Positions 44,488 through 53,193 of a stretch of DNA of 64,000 bases are shown here, one piece after another. Positions within the stretch are counted from its first letter, which is position 1. Each line of letters begins with the position of its first letter. The stretch covers positions 165,715 to 229,714 of the forward strand of contig DASYDW010000123.1 in assembly GCA_036499395.1 (NCBI GenBank), written 5' to 3'. The notes beneath the pieces are model-generated. The model was not told the DNA's origin, ran no database searches, and saw only the letters and a program-made list of their open reading frames with translations. The stretch is from Pirellulales bacterium. Lineage in GTDB: Bacteria; Planctomycetota; Planctomycetia; Pirellulales; JACPPG01. Position numbers and translations under genes: made by a program.

Positions 44488-44489
44488 CC

Positions 44490-44507
44490 AGTTGTCGTAT
44501 AGCAACT
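44490..44507 (+). terminator. Possible terminator after the exporter gene
   Basis: AGTTG-N8-CAACT three bases after the stop codon, followed by a pyrimidine-rich CTATTCTC. The stem is short. Confidence 0.3.
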
Positions 44508-44706
44508 CTATTCTCGATACCGTCACACTCGATGATCAACGCCGCTTCGTCCTTCAGTATCGCGCAGGAATCTGCTAGTGGCTTCCTACTGTTTATCCAT
44601 AAGAGTTGCATACAGATTGTAAGTGCTTTATTAGCGTGCAGCTCCTCTGGGTGTGAACGCGTCACCGGATCTTGCATTGTCGAGCATGCATCGATACAAG
44701 TACGTG

Positions 44707-44721
44707 TGCACCAATGGTGCA
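44707..44721. promoter_or_regulatory. Palindrome TGCACCA-A-TGGTGCA
   Basis: Exact 7+1+7 dyad within the promoter region of the gene at 44836, surrounded by further TGCAT elements (for example 44696-44700 side and 44737-44741). Candidate operator. Confidence 0.35.
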
Positions 44722-44835
44722 TCTCGGCAATGAGAGTGCATAAACGATCGTGGGGATCGGCACACTCTGACACGCGTCCCTTCATGGAAGCGGAACGCGT
44801 TCGGTGTTCGGCGTCACACTCGGGGGAGATACCTC

Positions 44836-45555
44836 GTGACGAAGGGAAACACTCGGCCGTTATCGATTCAACCGTCCTGCGAACCAGGACTGGAAATGCT
44901 TCGCCGCGCACATACGTACGCCACGTCGACTGGTGCCGATCCGTGGTTCTTTGCCATCGACCGTGACACGCTCGAGCAGGCGGGGCTGATCGAGGCCGAT
45001 CTTCGCTGGCTAATTGCCGCTGGTTATGCGCTGCACGCGGACGAATTGACTCACCCCACGGATGCTCAGCGTCGCTTTGCTCCTGCCGGGCTTGCCCGAC
45101 TGAGTCGCGCAACGTGCTTCACGCTCACCGAGCAGGGAGCCGCGGCGCTGGAGAACTTACTCACCGGGCCGAGCGCGTCATCCAAGTCGGGCACGAGCGT
45201 GTCTCAACACCAGCAACTCGGCGACGTTGATTCTTTGCCCTGTCCATTACCTGATTGTGTCCAAACTTTACCCACGCCGCGCTGGGATGGAGAGCGACGC
45301 GAGTTAACACTTGGCGAGATGATTATCAAGTCGTTCCGCGTCCCGGCACGCAATCAGGAACTGCTACTAGCGGCATTCGAAGAGCAAAACTGGCCGCACG
45401 GCATTGACGACCCGCTGGTTCCTGTTCCCGACCAGGACCCCAAAGAGCGTCTAAAGGCGGCCATCCGCTGCTTGAATCGCAATCAGCGCGCAAAGCTGAT
45501 TCGCTTTCGCGGCAACGGGAACGGCAAACGCATCTATTGGGAGCTGCGCGGCTAA
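44836..45555 (+). CDS. Planctomycete conserved protein with winged-helix-like C-terminal domain (copy 1)
   Basis: 239 residues from GTG 44836, with GGGGGAGAT seven bases upstream. The N-terminal 130 residues contain F-A-I-D-R-D-T-L-E-Q-A-G and L-R-W-L-I-A-A-G-Y, and end in a variable linker. The C-terminal 95 residues (from about 148) read P-R-W-D-G-E-R-R-E-L-T-L-G, then K-S-F-R-V-P-A-R-N-Q-E-L-L-L-A-A-F-E-E and L-N-R-N-Q-R-A-K-L-I-R-F. The same layout recurs in the gene at 60016. The short strands, two helices and basic tail resemble a winged helix (OmpR-like). Function unknown; a DNA-binding role is inference. Confidence 0.7.
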   Translation: MTKGNTRPLSIQPSCEPGLEMLRRAHTYATSTGADPWFFAIDRDTLEQAGLIEADLRWLIAAGYALHADELTHPTDAQRRFAPAGLARLSRATCFTLTEQGAAALENLLTGPSASSKSGTSVSQHQQLGDVDSLPCPLPDCVQTLPTPRWDGERRELTLGEMIIKSFRVPARNQELLLAAFEEQNWPHGIDDPLVPVPDQDPKERLKAAIRCLNRNQRAKLIRFRGNGNGKRIYWELRG

Positions 45556-45664
45556 GGGCTGGTGCTGCATGGCAGAAGCCGCGACTAGCGTATGATTCGG
45601 GTCGTAGCGAAAACCTTTCGCTTGACTATTCCGAACCCGCCAGAGGGCGTGGCCAGAATTCTCG

Positions 45665-45682
45665 AAGGCGGCGCGCCGCCTT
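45665..45682. terminator. 18-base perfect palindrome between convergent genes
   Basis: AAGGCGGCGCGCCGCCTT is exactly self-complementary and lies between the ends of the gene at 44836 (plus) and the gene at 45832 (minus). As RNA it gives a 7-bp GC stem on a CGCG loop in both directions. T-runs are missing. Confidence 0.4.
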
Positions 45683-45831
45683 GATCACCGGGAAGAGTTT
45701 TTCCTAAAAGCCGATTCGGGGGACTTCAGCTCCGGATTCGCAGCCGCACCAGGGCATCCATCAACTTTGCCGGAGTCCGAGTTTCCCTGCAGCTCTTTGA
45801 GCGTTGATTGACAACACTGGCAATACCGGCG

Positions 45832-46371
45832 TCAGCAGCATCGTGGTGGACGCGGACGTGCTGCTGGACCGAACGGCCACGCGAACGCCGCTGCGAAGAC
45901 GCCCGGAGTGTTCCTCCTTAGGTAAGAGAATACGGCAGACACCTGCGCTGATTGCGTCCCCTCACGCTCTAGTTCCAGAATGAGATAGTAGCACTGTCGC
46001 TGATCATCGAACAAGATTTCGGTGAAGTGAGCATTTTTTGTGACACAATCAGGGACCTGAAAGCCCATCCCTAAGTTGCTCCAGACGTCGTACTTGGACT
46101 CAGGATTTCCGTGGCCATTTCCAATCGCGATAACTTGCAGTAAAGACGAGTACTGCCAATCACCAGATAAGGTCAATCGAACTCCGGCCGATCGAGGGAT
46201 GACCTCTGCGCTTGCGACGGAAAGCGCAGAACCCCGATCGTCGGCAGGAACTGCCGCCGAGGCAGACAGCGCGCGGAACGATGCCGTTGCGATCATGCTC
46301 GCAGATCCAGCGACAAACATCCTGCGCGCGACTGCCGTGCTGCCACGTGTTACGTCCTGATTTAAAGTCAT
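45832..46371 (-). CDS. Exported protein, unknown
   Basis: 179 residues from ATG 46371 (GTG 46407 adds twelve). The N-terminus A-V-A-R-R-M-F-V-A-G-S-A-S-M has a twin-arginine-like pair before a hydrophobic stretch, so export by Tat or Sec is likely. The mature part is beta-rich with no motif I recognise and ends in P-R-P-P-R-C-C. It follows a second small unknown gene at 46414 on the same strand by about 40 bases; both are candidates for a two-gene unit. Confidence 0.55.
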   Translation of the reverse strand: MTLNQDVTRGSTAVARRMFVAGSASMIATASFRALSASAAVPADDRGSALSVASAEVIPRSAGVRLTLSGDWQYSSLLQVIAIGNGHGNPESKYDVWSNLGMGFQVPDCVTKNAHFTEILFDDQRQCYYLILELEREGTQSAQVSAVFSYLRRNTPGVFAAAFAWPFGPAARPRPPRCC

Positions 46372-46413
46372 TGCAGCGAGATCCTTCAGTAATCTCCGGC
46401 GTGACACTCGCCG

Positions 46414-46692
46414 CTACGCGAGTCCAGCAAATGCACCCGAACCCATAAGGATTGCTGACGCGTCAGGCGCATAACGGACATTCGCCCACGCAACGGTCGA
46501 TCCGTTCGGGAAATCGTATGTCACGTAGAAAAAATAAATCGCGCCGTTGTTTTGGATCTGTACGTGGCTGTTAATGGGACCGGAAAACGACACGGCATCC
46601 AGGTTGCCAAAAATCGTGACGTCATACCATTTCGGTGGTGGTGATGTGATCTGCACATTGGTTGGAATGATCGCGTGTCCGTAACGAGCCAT
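46414..46692 (-). CDS. Small beta-rich protein, unknown
   Basis: 92 residues from ATG 46692, with GAGGAAAG well placed upstream (spacing about five). The sequence has a regular beta pattern (K-W-Y-D-V-T-I-F-G-N-L-D, Y-F-F-Y-V-T-Y-D-F-P-N-G-S) and no signal peptide. I recognise no family. It precedes the exported unknown protein at 45832-46371 and is probably co-transcribed with it. Confidence 0.6.
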   Translation of the reverse strand: MARYGHAIIPTNVQITSPPPKWYDVTIFGNLDAVSFSGPINSHVQIQNNGAIYFFYVTYDFPNGSTVAWANVRYAPDASAILMGSGAFAGLA

Positions 46693-47093
46693 CGTTGCTT
46701 TCCTCGACTTCTCAAAGGTAGAGAGTTGACACTCACCAGCGAGCGTCATGTCGAGCACAAAGTACGATGCGAGGTGTTAGGCAAACAATGTACACTTCGG
46801 GTGCGATTGGTGCGCAAAGAGAAGCGCACGTCAACAAGCGCATGGAGGAATGGAATTCTCCCGCCATCACGTCGTCGATACGCCCGCATTCGGGGGAGTG
46901 TCTTTCCGGTCCGGGTTATCGCGACTCCAGTAACGAAGTTTCTCCTTGAACCAACATTCTCGCATCGCTAGTGTGTGAGTCCATTACGCGCAGCGCGCCT
47001 TCGTGATGGTGTCGCACAAAAAAGACATACACGAACTTGCCTTTCAGCAGCGATGCGCGACTGATAGCGTGATCTAACAAAGGGGGCAGTGTT
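46693..47093. other. Divergent intergenic region
   Basis: 401 bases between the two small unknown genes (minus) and the patatin gene (plus). The open frames here are basic and have no family features. I see no strong repeat or promoter beyond the AAAGGGGG ribosome site at the right end. Confidence 0.5.
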
Positions 47094-48272
47094 ATGAGCG
47101 ACGGCGGCCTTACAAGTCCGGCGCCTGCGGCGGCGTCGACCGACCAACCGACTGAAGAGATCGCACTCTGCCTTTCCGGCGGCGGCTATCGAGCCATGCT
47201 CTTTCACCTCGGCAGCCTGATCCGGCTCAACGAGGCGGGACTACTCTCCAAGCTGGCGCGCGTTTCGAGCGTTTCCGGCGGATCAATCACCGCAGCGGCT
47301 CTCGGCATGAAATGGCAGGCATTGAATTTCAACGCCGATGGCGTCGCGCAGAGCTTGAACGACGTTATCGATCTTGTGCGAGGCTTGGCGCGCGTCACGG
47401 TTGATGCCGGCGCGGTCGTACGCGGCTTGTTGCTGCCCGGCACGATCAATGATCGTGTTGCCGCGGCGTATGACAAATACGTCTTTCAAGGAGCGACGCT
47501 ACAGAACTTACCCGCCGCCGGTCCAGGCTCGCCGTGTTTCGTCATCAATGCGACCAACGTGCAAACCGGCGACTTATGGCGGTTCGAACGAGCGTACATG
47601 GGCGATTACCAGGTAGGGCTCGTACAATCTCCAACCGTTTCACTGGCCACGGCCGTCGCGGCGTCGTCCGCTTTTCCGCCCGTTCTGTCGCCGACTACGT
47701 TGCGCGTCAACCAAGCGGTCGACTTTGCACCAGGAGCGGTCCTGCATCGTCTTCCTTTTACGACCGACGTGGTCCTGAGTGACGGCGGAGCGTACGACAA
47801 CCTGGGATTGGAGAATCCGTGGAAACGTTCGCGGACACTCCTGGTAAGCGATGGGGGACAGAAAATGACTCCCGAGGAGCAGCCGGCTCATAATTGGCCC
47901 GAGCACTCGCTGCGCATCATGGAGATCATCGACAACCAGGTGCGCAGTTTGCGCAAACGATACCTGATCGACGCTTACGACCGCGGTGATCGCACGGGCA
48001 CCTATTGGGGGATTCGCACACGTTTTGCGGACTACCCCGTCGCGCACTCAGGCATTGTAGATCCGCTCGGACGCGCGGCGCGCGATCCCTCAGCGCTAGC
48101 AGCGCTCCCCACGCGACTGCAGGCCATGGACGACGCGACGCAAGAGCATCTCATCAATTGGGGCTATGCGATCAGCGATGCGGCACTGCAATCGCATTGG
48201 GGTGCCAACTTGGTACAGCGTTACGGCGCGATCCGACCGGCCGTGGGTTTTCCCTTTGCGGGCGGTTACTAA
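47094..48272 (+). CDS. Patatin-like phospholipase
   Basis: 392 residues; AAAGGGGGCAG precedes the ATG, one of the best ribosome sites in the window. Patatin fold: oxyanion loop S-G-G-G-Y-R-A (residues 30-36), nucleophile elbow V-S-G-G-S (G-x-S-x-G variant, about 61-65), and the Asp of the dyad in S-D-G-G-A-Y-D (about 229). It lacks a signal peptide, so it acts in the cytoplasm or is exported by other means. Acyl hydrolase on phospholipids or lipid storage is expected. It ends convergent with the GH16 gene, with a strong stem-loop between them. Confidence 0.88.
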   Translation: MSDGGLTSPAPAAASTDQPTEEIALCLSGGGYRAMLFHLGSLIRLNEAGLLSKLARVSSVSGGSITAAALGMKWQALNFNADGVAQSLNDVIDLVRGLARVTVDAGAVVRGLLLPGTINDRVAAAYDKYVFQGATLQNLPAAGPGSPCFVINATNVQTGDLWRFERAYMGDYQVGLVQSPTVSLATAVAASSAFPPVLSPTTLRVNQAVDFAPGAVLHRLPFTTDVVLSDGGAYDNLGLENPWKRSRTLLVSDGGQKMTPEEQPAHNWPEHSLRIMEIIDNQVRSLRKRYLIDAYDRGDRTGTYWGIRTRFADYPVAHSGIVDPLGRAARDPSALAALPTRLQAMDDATQEHLINWGYAISDAALQSHWGANLVQRYGAIRPAVGFPFAGGY

Positions 48273-48337
48273 TCGCCTGCTACTTTTTCCGATCGGTAAG
48301 TGCAGACGGACAGTAGTCCGCCGAACAGAGAATGCAC

Positions 48338-48395
48338 CGCCGAGAGCAGCGAGATTGCCACTGGTACCGTCGTGGCGCTCTCACTGCTCTCGGCG
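48338..48395. terminator. Long bidirectional stem-loop between patatin and GH16 genes
   Basis: CGCCGAGAGCAG (48338-48349) pairs with CTGCTCTCGGCG (48384-48395) over 12 bases; GAGA/TCTC (48351-48354 with 48379-48382) and GCCAC/GTGGC (48357-48361 with 48372-48376) continue the stem inwards. It lies 66 bases after the patatin stop and 21 bases after the GH16 stop on the other strand. Confidence 0.55.
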
Positions 48396-48416
48396 ATTGA
48401 ATCCCCCATCGTCACG

Positions 48417-49286
48417 CTACGACGGCTTCTTGTCGTACACGCGCACGTAGTCGATCCACCACTTGGCGGTGCTGCCGTCGGGCGGGCCGATCCAGCCGCC
48501 GTCGTCCCCTACGGCCAGGCTGAGCATCAGGAACATCGGTACCGCGGTGCCGGCCGGAGACTTCTGCGTCATCACCAGCTTGCCGTCGAAGTACCAGTTC
48601 ATCGTCGACGCCGTCCACTCGAAGCCGTAGGTGTGCATGGCTTTTGTAATATCGACCCCAGCCTCGACAAAGGCTCCGAGCGTGGTGCCCGTTCCGTAGA
48701 GCACGGAGGGATAATACTCGTTAGTGAATCGGCTGCTGAACTGAAAGATGTCGATCTCCGGCGGCCAGACGACGTTGTACCAACTGCCGGTCCATTTCAT
48801 CATCCAGAAATCGGGCCAGAAACCGCTCCCCGAGGGCGCCATGCAACGCATTTCGACGTAGCCGTACTGAAAGGAGAAAATCCCCGCCGTCGACAACACG
48901 CCCGAGGTATACGTGTACGGTGCCGGCAGTCCGGCCGTGGGCGTGGCCGAAATGCAAACCATCGATTGACCCTGGGAGAAGGGACTAGGGCCCCAGGTAT
49001 CGTTGTTTTGCGTGTCCACGTAAATCTGGACTTCGCCGGGAGAAGCGGCACTATTGAGTCCCGTTCCCAACGGCCAACTGGTATTCCACTTCTTGTTCGA
49101 GCCGCTGGAGAAGTCGTCGGCCGTGTCGAACTCCGAAGCGAACAAGAGCTTGGCCGGAGTCGTCGTCGGGGGAGCCGGCGTCGTTGGCGGCGGCGTCGGC
49201 TTGGGCGGCTGCCGCCTGTGATGTTGCGCCTGAACGTTGGTGGCGCAGACAAGCAGGCATGCCGCCAGGGCGAAAGAACACTTCAT
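48417..49286 (-). CDS. GH16-family glucanase-like exported protein, altered active site
   Basis: 289 residues from ATG 49286 (GAGGAG upstream). Signal peptide ending N-V-Q-A-Q, then a short Pro/Thr-rich linker (P-P-K-P-T-P-P-P-T-T-P), then one GH16 jelly-roll: Y-G-Y-V-E-M-R-C, G-F-W-P-D-F-W-M-M, H-T-Y-G-F-E-W and W-W-I-D-Y-V-R-V-Y at the end. The catalytic bulge should be E-x-D-x-x-E. Here it reads E-I-D-I-F-Q (about residues 176-181): the nucleophile and Asp are kept but the acid/base Glu is Gln. It may be a binding protein rather than a hydrolase, or use a different residue. Confidence 0.82.
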   Translation of the reverse strand: MKCSFALAACLLVCATNVQAQHHRRQPPKPTPPPTTPAPPTTTPAKLLFASEFDTADDFSSGSNKKWNTSWPLGTGLNSAASPGEVQIYVDTQNNDTWGPSPFSQGQSMVCISATPTAGLPAPYTYTSGVLSTAGIFSFQYGYVEMRCMAPSGSGFWPDFWMMKWTGSWYNVVWPPEIDIFQFSSRFTNEYYPSVLYGTGTTLGAFVEAGVDITKAMHTYGFEWTASTMNWYFDGKLVMTQKSPAGTAVPMFLMLSLAVGDDGGWIGPPDGSTAKWWIDYVRVYDKKPS

Positions 49287-49646
49287 ATCAAAGAACTCCT
49301 CAGAGCCCCTGAGGTACATCCTGCTTACAAGATATTTACCTCCGCGCCCAGGACTCAGCATGCGCCCCGTTCCGATTCTGAAATATTTTCGCTGGCGACG
49401 TCGAAAACTGGTTTCAAATTGACCAATTTCCAGCGCTACCCTTCGCTGCGTGACTCACGGCGTTGCCCTAAACACCCCCGATCGCATGCGCGTCGTCAAC
49501 CCATCGCATGCAGTTTTGCACTGTCGGCGCAGCATCATTCCGCGTCGATGCCCCTAGTCAATCGATGCGACAGGCGTGCGCCGGCCGGCTTCCCTAACAA
49601 TCCCTAACGGCGCTCATCGGCGTCCTGGCCAACCGGTGCGAAACCC
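49287..49646. other. Intergenic region, nothing recognised
   Basis: 360 bases upstream of the GH16 gene and downstream of the beta-lactamase-family gene. No frame with family features, no strong repeat or promoter seen. Confidence 0.5.
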
Positions 49647-50921
49647 TTACTTGGCCACCGGCTCCAGCACTGCCGCGTACAGCTTCTTGCGGGCGTCTTG
49701 CACGAAGGTCGGCGTGGCGGGCATGAATTGCGTCATTCCCACGCAGATCAGATTCTCTCGCGGCGCGATGAAAAACTGCGTGCTGGCCGCTCCGCCCCAC
49801 CAGTATTCGCCCAACGAACCGGCCGGTTCTCCGGGGGCCGTGTTCACCCGCACGGCAAAGTCCAGCCCGAAGCCCGTGTTGGCCATCGCCAAAGGACCAA
49901 GCTTGATCGGCACCAGATTCTCGGGCAAATGATTGCGCGTCATCAGGTCGACCGTCTCGGGCTTGAGAATCCGCGCACCGTCCAGCTCCCCACGATTGAG
50001 CATCATCTGGCAGAATCGCAAATAATCGTCCGCGGTCGAGACGAGCCCACCCCCTCCGGACAATAGCTCCGGCTTCGTGGCGAATTGGCTTGTCTTCGAG
50101 CCATCGACCGGGGACAAGCGATCGTCCTTCTTGCCGTAATTCACGGTCATTCGGTCGAGCTTATCTGCCGGCACGTAGAAGGCCGTGTCATTCATCGCCA
50201 GCGGCTGGAAAATCCGTTCGGCGAAATACTCATCGAGCGACTTGCCGGACAGGGCCTCGATCAGTTTTCCCTGGACGTCGACCGCGATGCTGTACATCCA
50301 CTTTTCACCCGGCTGCACAGCCAGTGGCAGTTTCACGAGCCGCTCGACCATATTGTCGAGGGTCTTGGTGCGATCCAGGATCTTGGCCTCTTTGTACATT
50401 TCGTCGACAGGCGAAGCCGGCATCAGGCCGTAGGCCATGCCAGCCGTATGCCGCATCAAATCGCGGATCGTGATGGGACGTTGCAAATCGGCCAGCTTGA
50501 CCGTGCCGCCATCCTCACCAGCAAACACTTTCACTCCCGCGAAGGCGGGCAAGTACTTAGCCACCGGGTCATCCAGATCGAAACGCCCCTGGTCGTAAAG
50601 CGTCATCAATGCGGCGCCAGTGATCGGCTTGGTCATCGAGTAAATGCGAAACAGCGCATCGCGCTTCATGGGGAGCCCGGCCTCGATATCCATCTTGCCG
50701 TAGGCGCCGCTGAAGGCGACCTTGCCGTCGCGTGCGACGAGCAACACAATGCCCGCCAGCTTGCCTTGGTCGACGTAGGACCGCATCAGCGCATCCACAC
50801 TCTCGAGCGGGCCCGTGGCCAGTCCGACCTGATCGGGTTGGGCCGTGGGCAAAGGCTCGCAGAAGCCGGCCCGCGGTGCCAAGAGAACCAGTGCCAACGC
50901 GAAAAGAGTCAGCGCACGCAT
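49647..50921 (-). CDS. Beta-lactamase-family serine hydrolase (class C/esterase type)
   Basis: 424 residues from ATG 50921, with GGGGGATC before it; the long open frame upstream is not coding. Signal peptide ending R-A-G-F-C-E. The active-site S-M-T-K (Ser-x-x-Lys, about residue 95) follows Y; the second motif Y-S-I (in M-Y-S-I-A-V) and W-W-G-G-A-A at the third-motif position match the esterase and penicillin-binding-like relatives more than true beta-lactamases. Probable periplasmic esterase or peptidase. No local clue to the substrate. Confidence 0.85.
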   Translation of the reverse strand: MRALTLFALALVLLAPRAGFCEPLPTAQPDQVGLATGPLESVDALMRSYVDQGKLAGIVLLVARDGKVAFSGAYGKMDIEAGLPMKRDALFRIYSMTKPITGAALMTLYDQGRFDLDDPVAKYLPAFAGVKVFAGEDGGTVKLADLQRPITIRDLMRHTAGMAYGLMPASPVDEMYKEAKILDRTKTLDNMVERLVKLPLAVQPGEKWMYSIAVDVQGKLIEALSGKSLDEYFAERIFQPLAMNDTAFYVPADKLDRMTVNYGKKDDRLSPVDGSKTSQFATKPELLSGGGGLVSTADDYLRFCQMMLNRGELDGARILKPETVDLMTRNHLPENLVPIKLGPLAMANTGFGLDFAVRVNTAPGEPAGSLGEYWWGGAASTQFFIAPRENLICVGMTQFMPATPTFVQDARKKLYAAVLEPVAK

Positions 50922-51159
50922 CAGTAGATCCCCCATCCGAATTCGAAGAATAATTCCGGCGACGGCTGCCAGGCTTGAAGAGAGCCGTATTGTGTGCTCG
51001 ACGCCGGTGCGAGGCAACCGTTTTCGACGACAGCAGCCCCTTTGGTCGCCGCGGGCGGATTCAAACGACTGGTTGCCCGAGTCACGGGCAACCGATGCAG
51101 TGCCTGATAGCTCAGGGGGGCAGAATCCTGGGCTAAGCCGCGAGTCAGGAATGATCCGC

Positions 51160-52104
51160 TCAGGGCGAAGCGTGTCGGTCCGTAAGGAGCGGTTCGTGGC
51201 TGAGTGCCTCGGTCGGCGTCTCGTTCGCATCGCCCAATAGTGACACGCCACCCAACTCCGTGACTTTCACGTGGCAACTATCGGCCATCCGATAAATGGC
51301 CTGCTTGTGGCTATCGGAAAGCAGTTCAGCTCCGCGTCCGGCGATGCCCACGTTGAAGCGCGTATCGGCTGTCGCGATTCGCACAATCGCCTTTTGGATC
51401 TGTTCCGGGCTCGTCGGAATACCGTAGAACGACGCGATCCGCTGCAGCTCTTTTTCCCGATCGGCGAACAGGTCTTCGTAACGCACCGGGCAAATCTCTA
51501 GGGACCGGCCTGCCTCGCGCCAGGAGAGCAGGAAATTGAAATACCACGGCAGATGCAGGTGAATCAGATAGTCCAGCCGCTCGTGCCACGACATGCGCAG
51601 ATAGTCGTCCGAAATGTAACCGCAGGACAAGCTCGCGCGGTGAATCTGAAAATGATCGTGCATCGAGGCCAGCACGTCGAACAAGTTTCGCGTTTGCACG
51701 ATCGGTCGCATTTGGTGCGACAGCAGGATTCGCAAATTCGAGTACGTGGCCCTGACATGCTGCTGCAAGACCGTGCGTCGCCGCAAACGGCCCAGGCGCC
51801 GCTCGGAAATGTCCTGTTCGTTTTGCCGACCAAGTTCGGCGGCGTAACCGTTCGGAAATCCGAACAGCTCTTGCAAAACGGTGCTCAGGTAGGTCGAGCC
51901 TGACTTGGGAAAGCAGGCAATGAGGATGTGCTCTTTGGGCCTGCGGCCAAGCAGTCGTGGCAAAAGCGTAGGCACGTTCAGACGGTTCCTATTCCCTGGA
52001 AATACTGGACAATCCCACGGAGGTTTAACCCCGCACGTGCGAAAAAGGGTCTGCCCAACCGCGATTCTCCCTGGCTCGCGCGATCTTATATAGAGGAAAA
52101 TCAA
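51160..52104 (-). CDS. Sulfotransferase-family protein
   Basis: 314 residues as drawn; a GTG at 51975 would remove 43 N-terminal residues and still keep the fold. The PAPS phosphosulfate-binding loop is clear: F-P-K-S-G-S-T-Y-L. Further P-I-V-Q-T-R-N-L-F-D-V-L-A-S (3'-phosphate site, R-N with D) and Y-E-D-L match the sulfotransferase core. It would sulfate a glycan, lipid or small molecule with PAPS. Planctomycetes often carry several. Next to the hydrolase gene on the same strand but 240 bases away. Confidence 0.85.
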   Translation of the reverse strand: MIFLYIRSREPGRIAVGQTLFRTCGVKPPWDCPVFPGNRNRLNVPTLLPRLLGRRPKEHILIACFPKSGSTYLSTVLQELFGFPNGYAAELGRQNEQDISERRLGRLRRRTVLQQHVRATYSNLRILLSHQMRPIVQTRNLFDVLASMHDHFQIHRASLSCGYISDDYLRMSWHERLDYLIHLHLPWYFNFLLSWREAGRSLEICPVRYEDLFADREKELQRIASFYGIPTSPEQIQKAIVRIATADTRFNVGIAGRGAELLSDSHKQAIYRMADSCHVKVTELGGVSLLGDANETPTEALSHEPLLTDRHASP

Positions 52105-52488
52105 AAACGACGGGCACTGCCTATCGGCATAGTCCGAGGGCGCGACAGGGCGTTACTGTCAAGAAAATCCTTGGCCCCCCAGGTAAAGGGCCCCCATCTG
52201 GCTTTTATAAGCGCCAATCGATCCATGACTTCGATGGTGCTAGCGGCATTTCCTGGACGAACTTCGAGCGTTTGTCATGATCTGCGGCGAGCAGGCCCCC
52301 AATATCGACAAAGACATCGTCGCCTCGCACGCTTCGACGATCCCGGAAGCCAAGGGCCATATCGTCCGGCTCCCTGCTCGCGCCTGCAGGAGGAATCGCC
52401 ATGCCAGACGATTCCTCCCGTGCCAACGCCCATTTTGGCAGGGATTCACCGCTTCGCGCGATGCGCCGCGGTGATTCCCGATCGCGGA
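52105..52488. other. Intergenic region with two stem-loops
   Basis: 384 bases between sulfotransferase and deaminase genes, both minus. Contains GGAGGAATCG (52389-52398) facing CGATTCCTCC (52409-52418), and TGCCAA (52421-52426) facing TTGGCA (52435-52440), both downstream of the deaminase stop. No gene supported. Confidence 0.45.
52389..52440 (-). terminator. Tandem stem-loops downstream of the deaminase gene
   Basis: A 10-bp perfect stem (52389-52398/52409-52418) and a 6-bp stem (52421-52426/52435-52440) within 100 bases after the deaminase stop on its strand. No T-run, so termination would rely on Rho or the role is mRNA protection. Confidence 0.35.
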
Positions 52489-53193
52489 CTAGTAATCGAT
52501 CTTGTCCGTGCGGTTGGCGTATTCCTTCCACACTTCAACGGCCTCGGGACGCAACACCGACTGCTGCGAGATCGCGCGCTCGTCGTTCGGCTTGCCGAAC
52601 TGAGCATAAATGAACGCGTCGTCGAAGTTGCCGTACTTTTTCGAGTCGGCAACCGTGGCACCGTAAATGATCCCGTCCACGCCCGCCCAGTAGGCGGTCG
52701 CCAGGCACATCGGGCATGGCTCGGACGAGGTGTACAGGATGCAGCCATCCAACTTCGGCTTCTTCAAAAGCGCACACGCCTGACGGATGGCGTGCATCTC
52801 GCCGTGCCATGTCGGATCGTTCTGGGCGACCACGTGGTTCATGCCGTCGGCGATCACGTTACCATCGCTGTCGACGATCACGGCGCCGAAGGCACCTCCG
52901 GTCTTATACTCGACGCCCGCTTTGCGCGAATTGGCAATCGCGCGACGCATGAACTCTTCGTGCTTGTCCGTCGGAAAGCGAGCCAACACTTCGGCCGCCG
53001 AGATCGTCGGCTTGTCGCTGGGCACCGCTGGTGTGGCGCCGTTGTCCTTCGGGACGGGAATGAAAGCCATCGCCGTCTTCGTGCCGCTCAGTTGCGTCAT
53101 CAACACGGCGCCACCGATCAAACCGGCAGCAATGAGCACGCCGAGCGTAATGCGACCAGCGCGCGCGCTAGCACAAGCTTGTAAACGACTCAT
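52489..53193 (-). CDS. Exported guanine-deaminase-like enzyme of the CMP/dCMP deaminase fold
   Basis: 234 residues from ATG 53193. A membrane/signal segment (G-V-L-I-A-A-G-L-I-G-G-A-V-L-M) occupies residues 15-38, followed by a linker and a full deaminase domain. Zinc site: H-G-E-M-H-A-I (about residue 128; variant of H-A-E) and P-C-P-M-C (about 155). G-G-A-F-G-A-V-I-V-D and F-D-D-A-F-I-Y near the end match bacterial guanine deaminase. Such enzymes are cytoplasmic; the N-terminal segment here implies an anchored or periplasmic form, which is unusual. Substrate: guanine or a related purine. Confidence 0.83.
   Translation of the reverse strand: MSRLQACASARAGRITLGVLIAAGLIGGAVLMTQLSGTKTAMAFIPVPKDNGATPAVPSDKPTISAAEVLARFPTDKHEEFMRRAIANSRKAGVEYKTGGAFGAVIVDSDGNVIADGMNHVVAQNDPTWHGEMHAIRQACALLKKPKLDGCILYTSSEPCPMCLATAYWAGVDGIIYGATVADSKKYGNFDDAFIYAQFGKPNDERAISQQSVLRPEAVEVWKEYANRTDKIDY

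Larger units (their letters stand above)
44488..44835. other. Intergenic region with terminator-like hairpin and palindrome
   Basis: No gene supported. AGTTG/CAACT (44490-44507) followed by CTATTCTC could end the exporter transcript. A perfect interrupted palindrome TGCACCA-A-TGGTGCA lies at 44707-44721, and TGCAT recurs several times around it, about 115 bases before the next gene. Confidence 0.4.

Noticed and set aside
50922..51251. N-terminal extension of the beta-lactamase-family gene
   Set aside because: No signal peptide at that start, composition unlike protein; the start at 50921 gives a signal peptide and ribosome site.
51928..53184. 418-codon plus-strand frame
   Set aside because: Antisense to the sulfotransferase start and the whole deaminase gene, both of which have complete family motifs.
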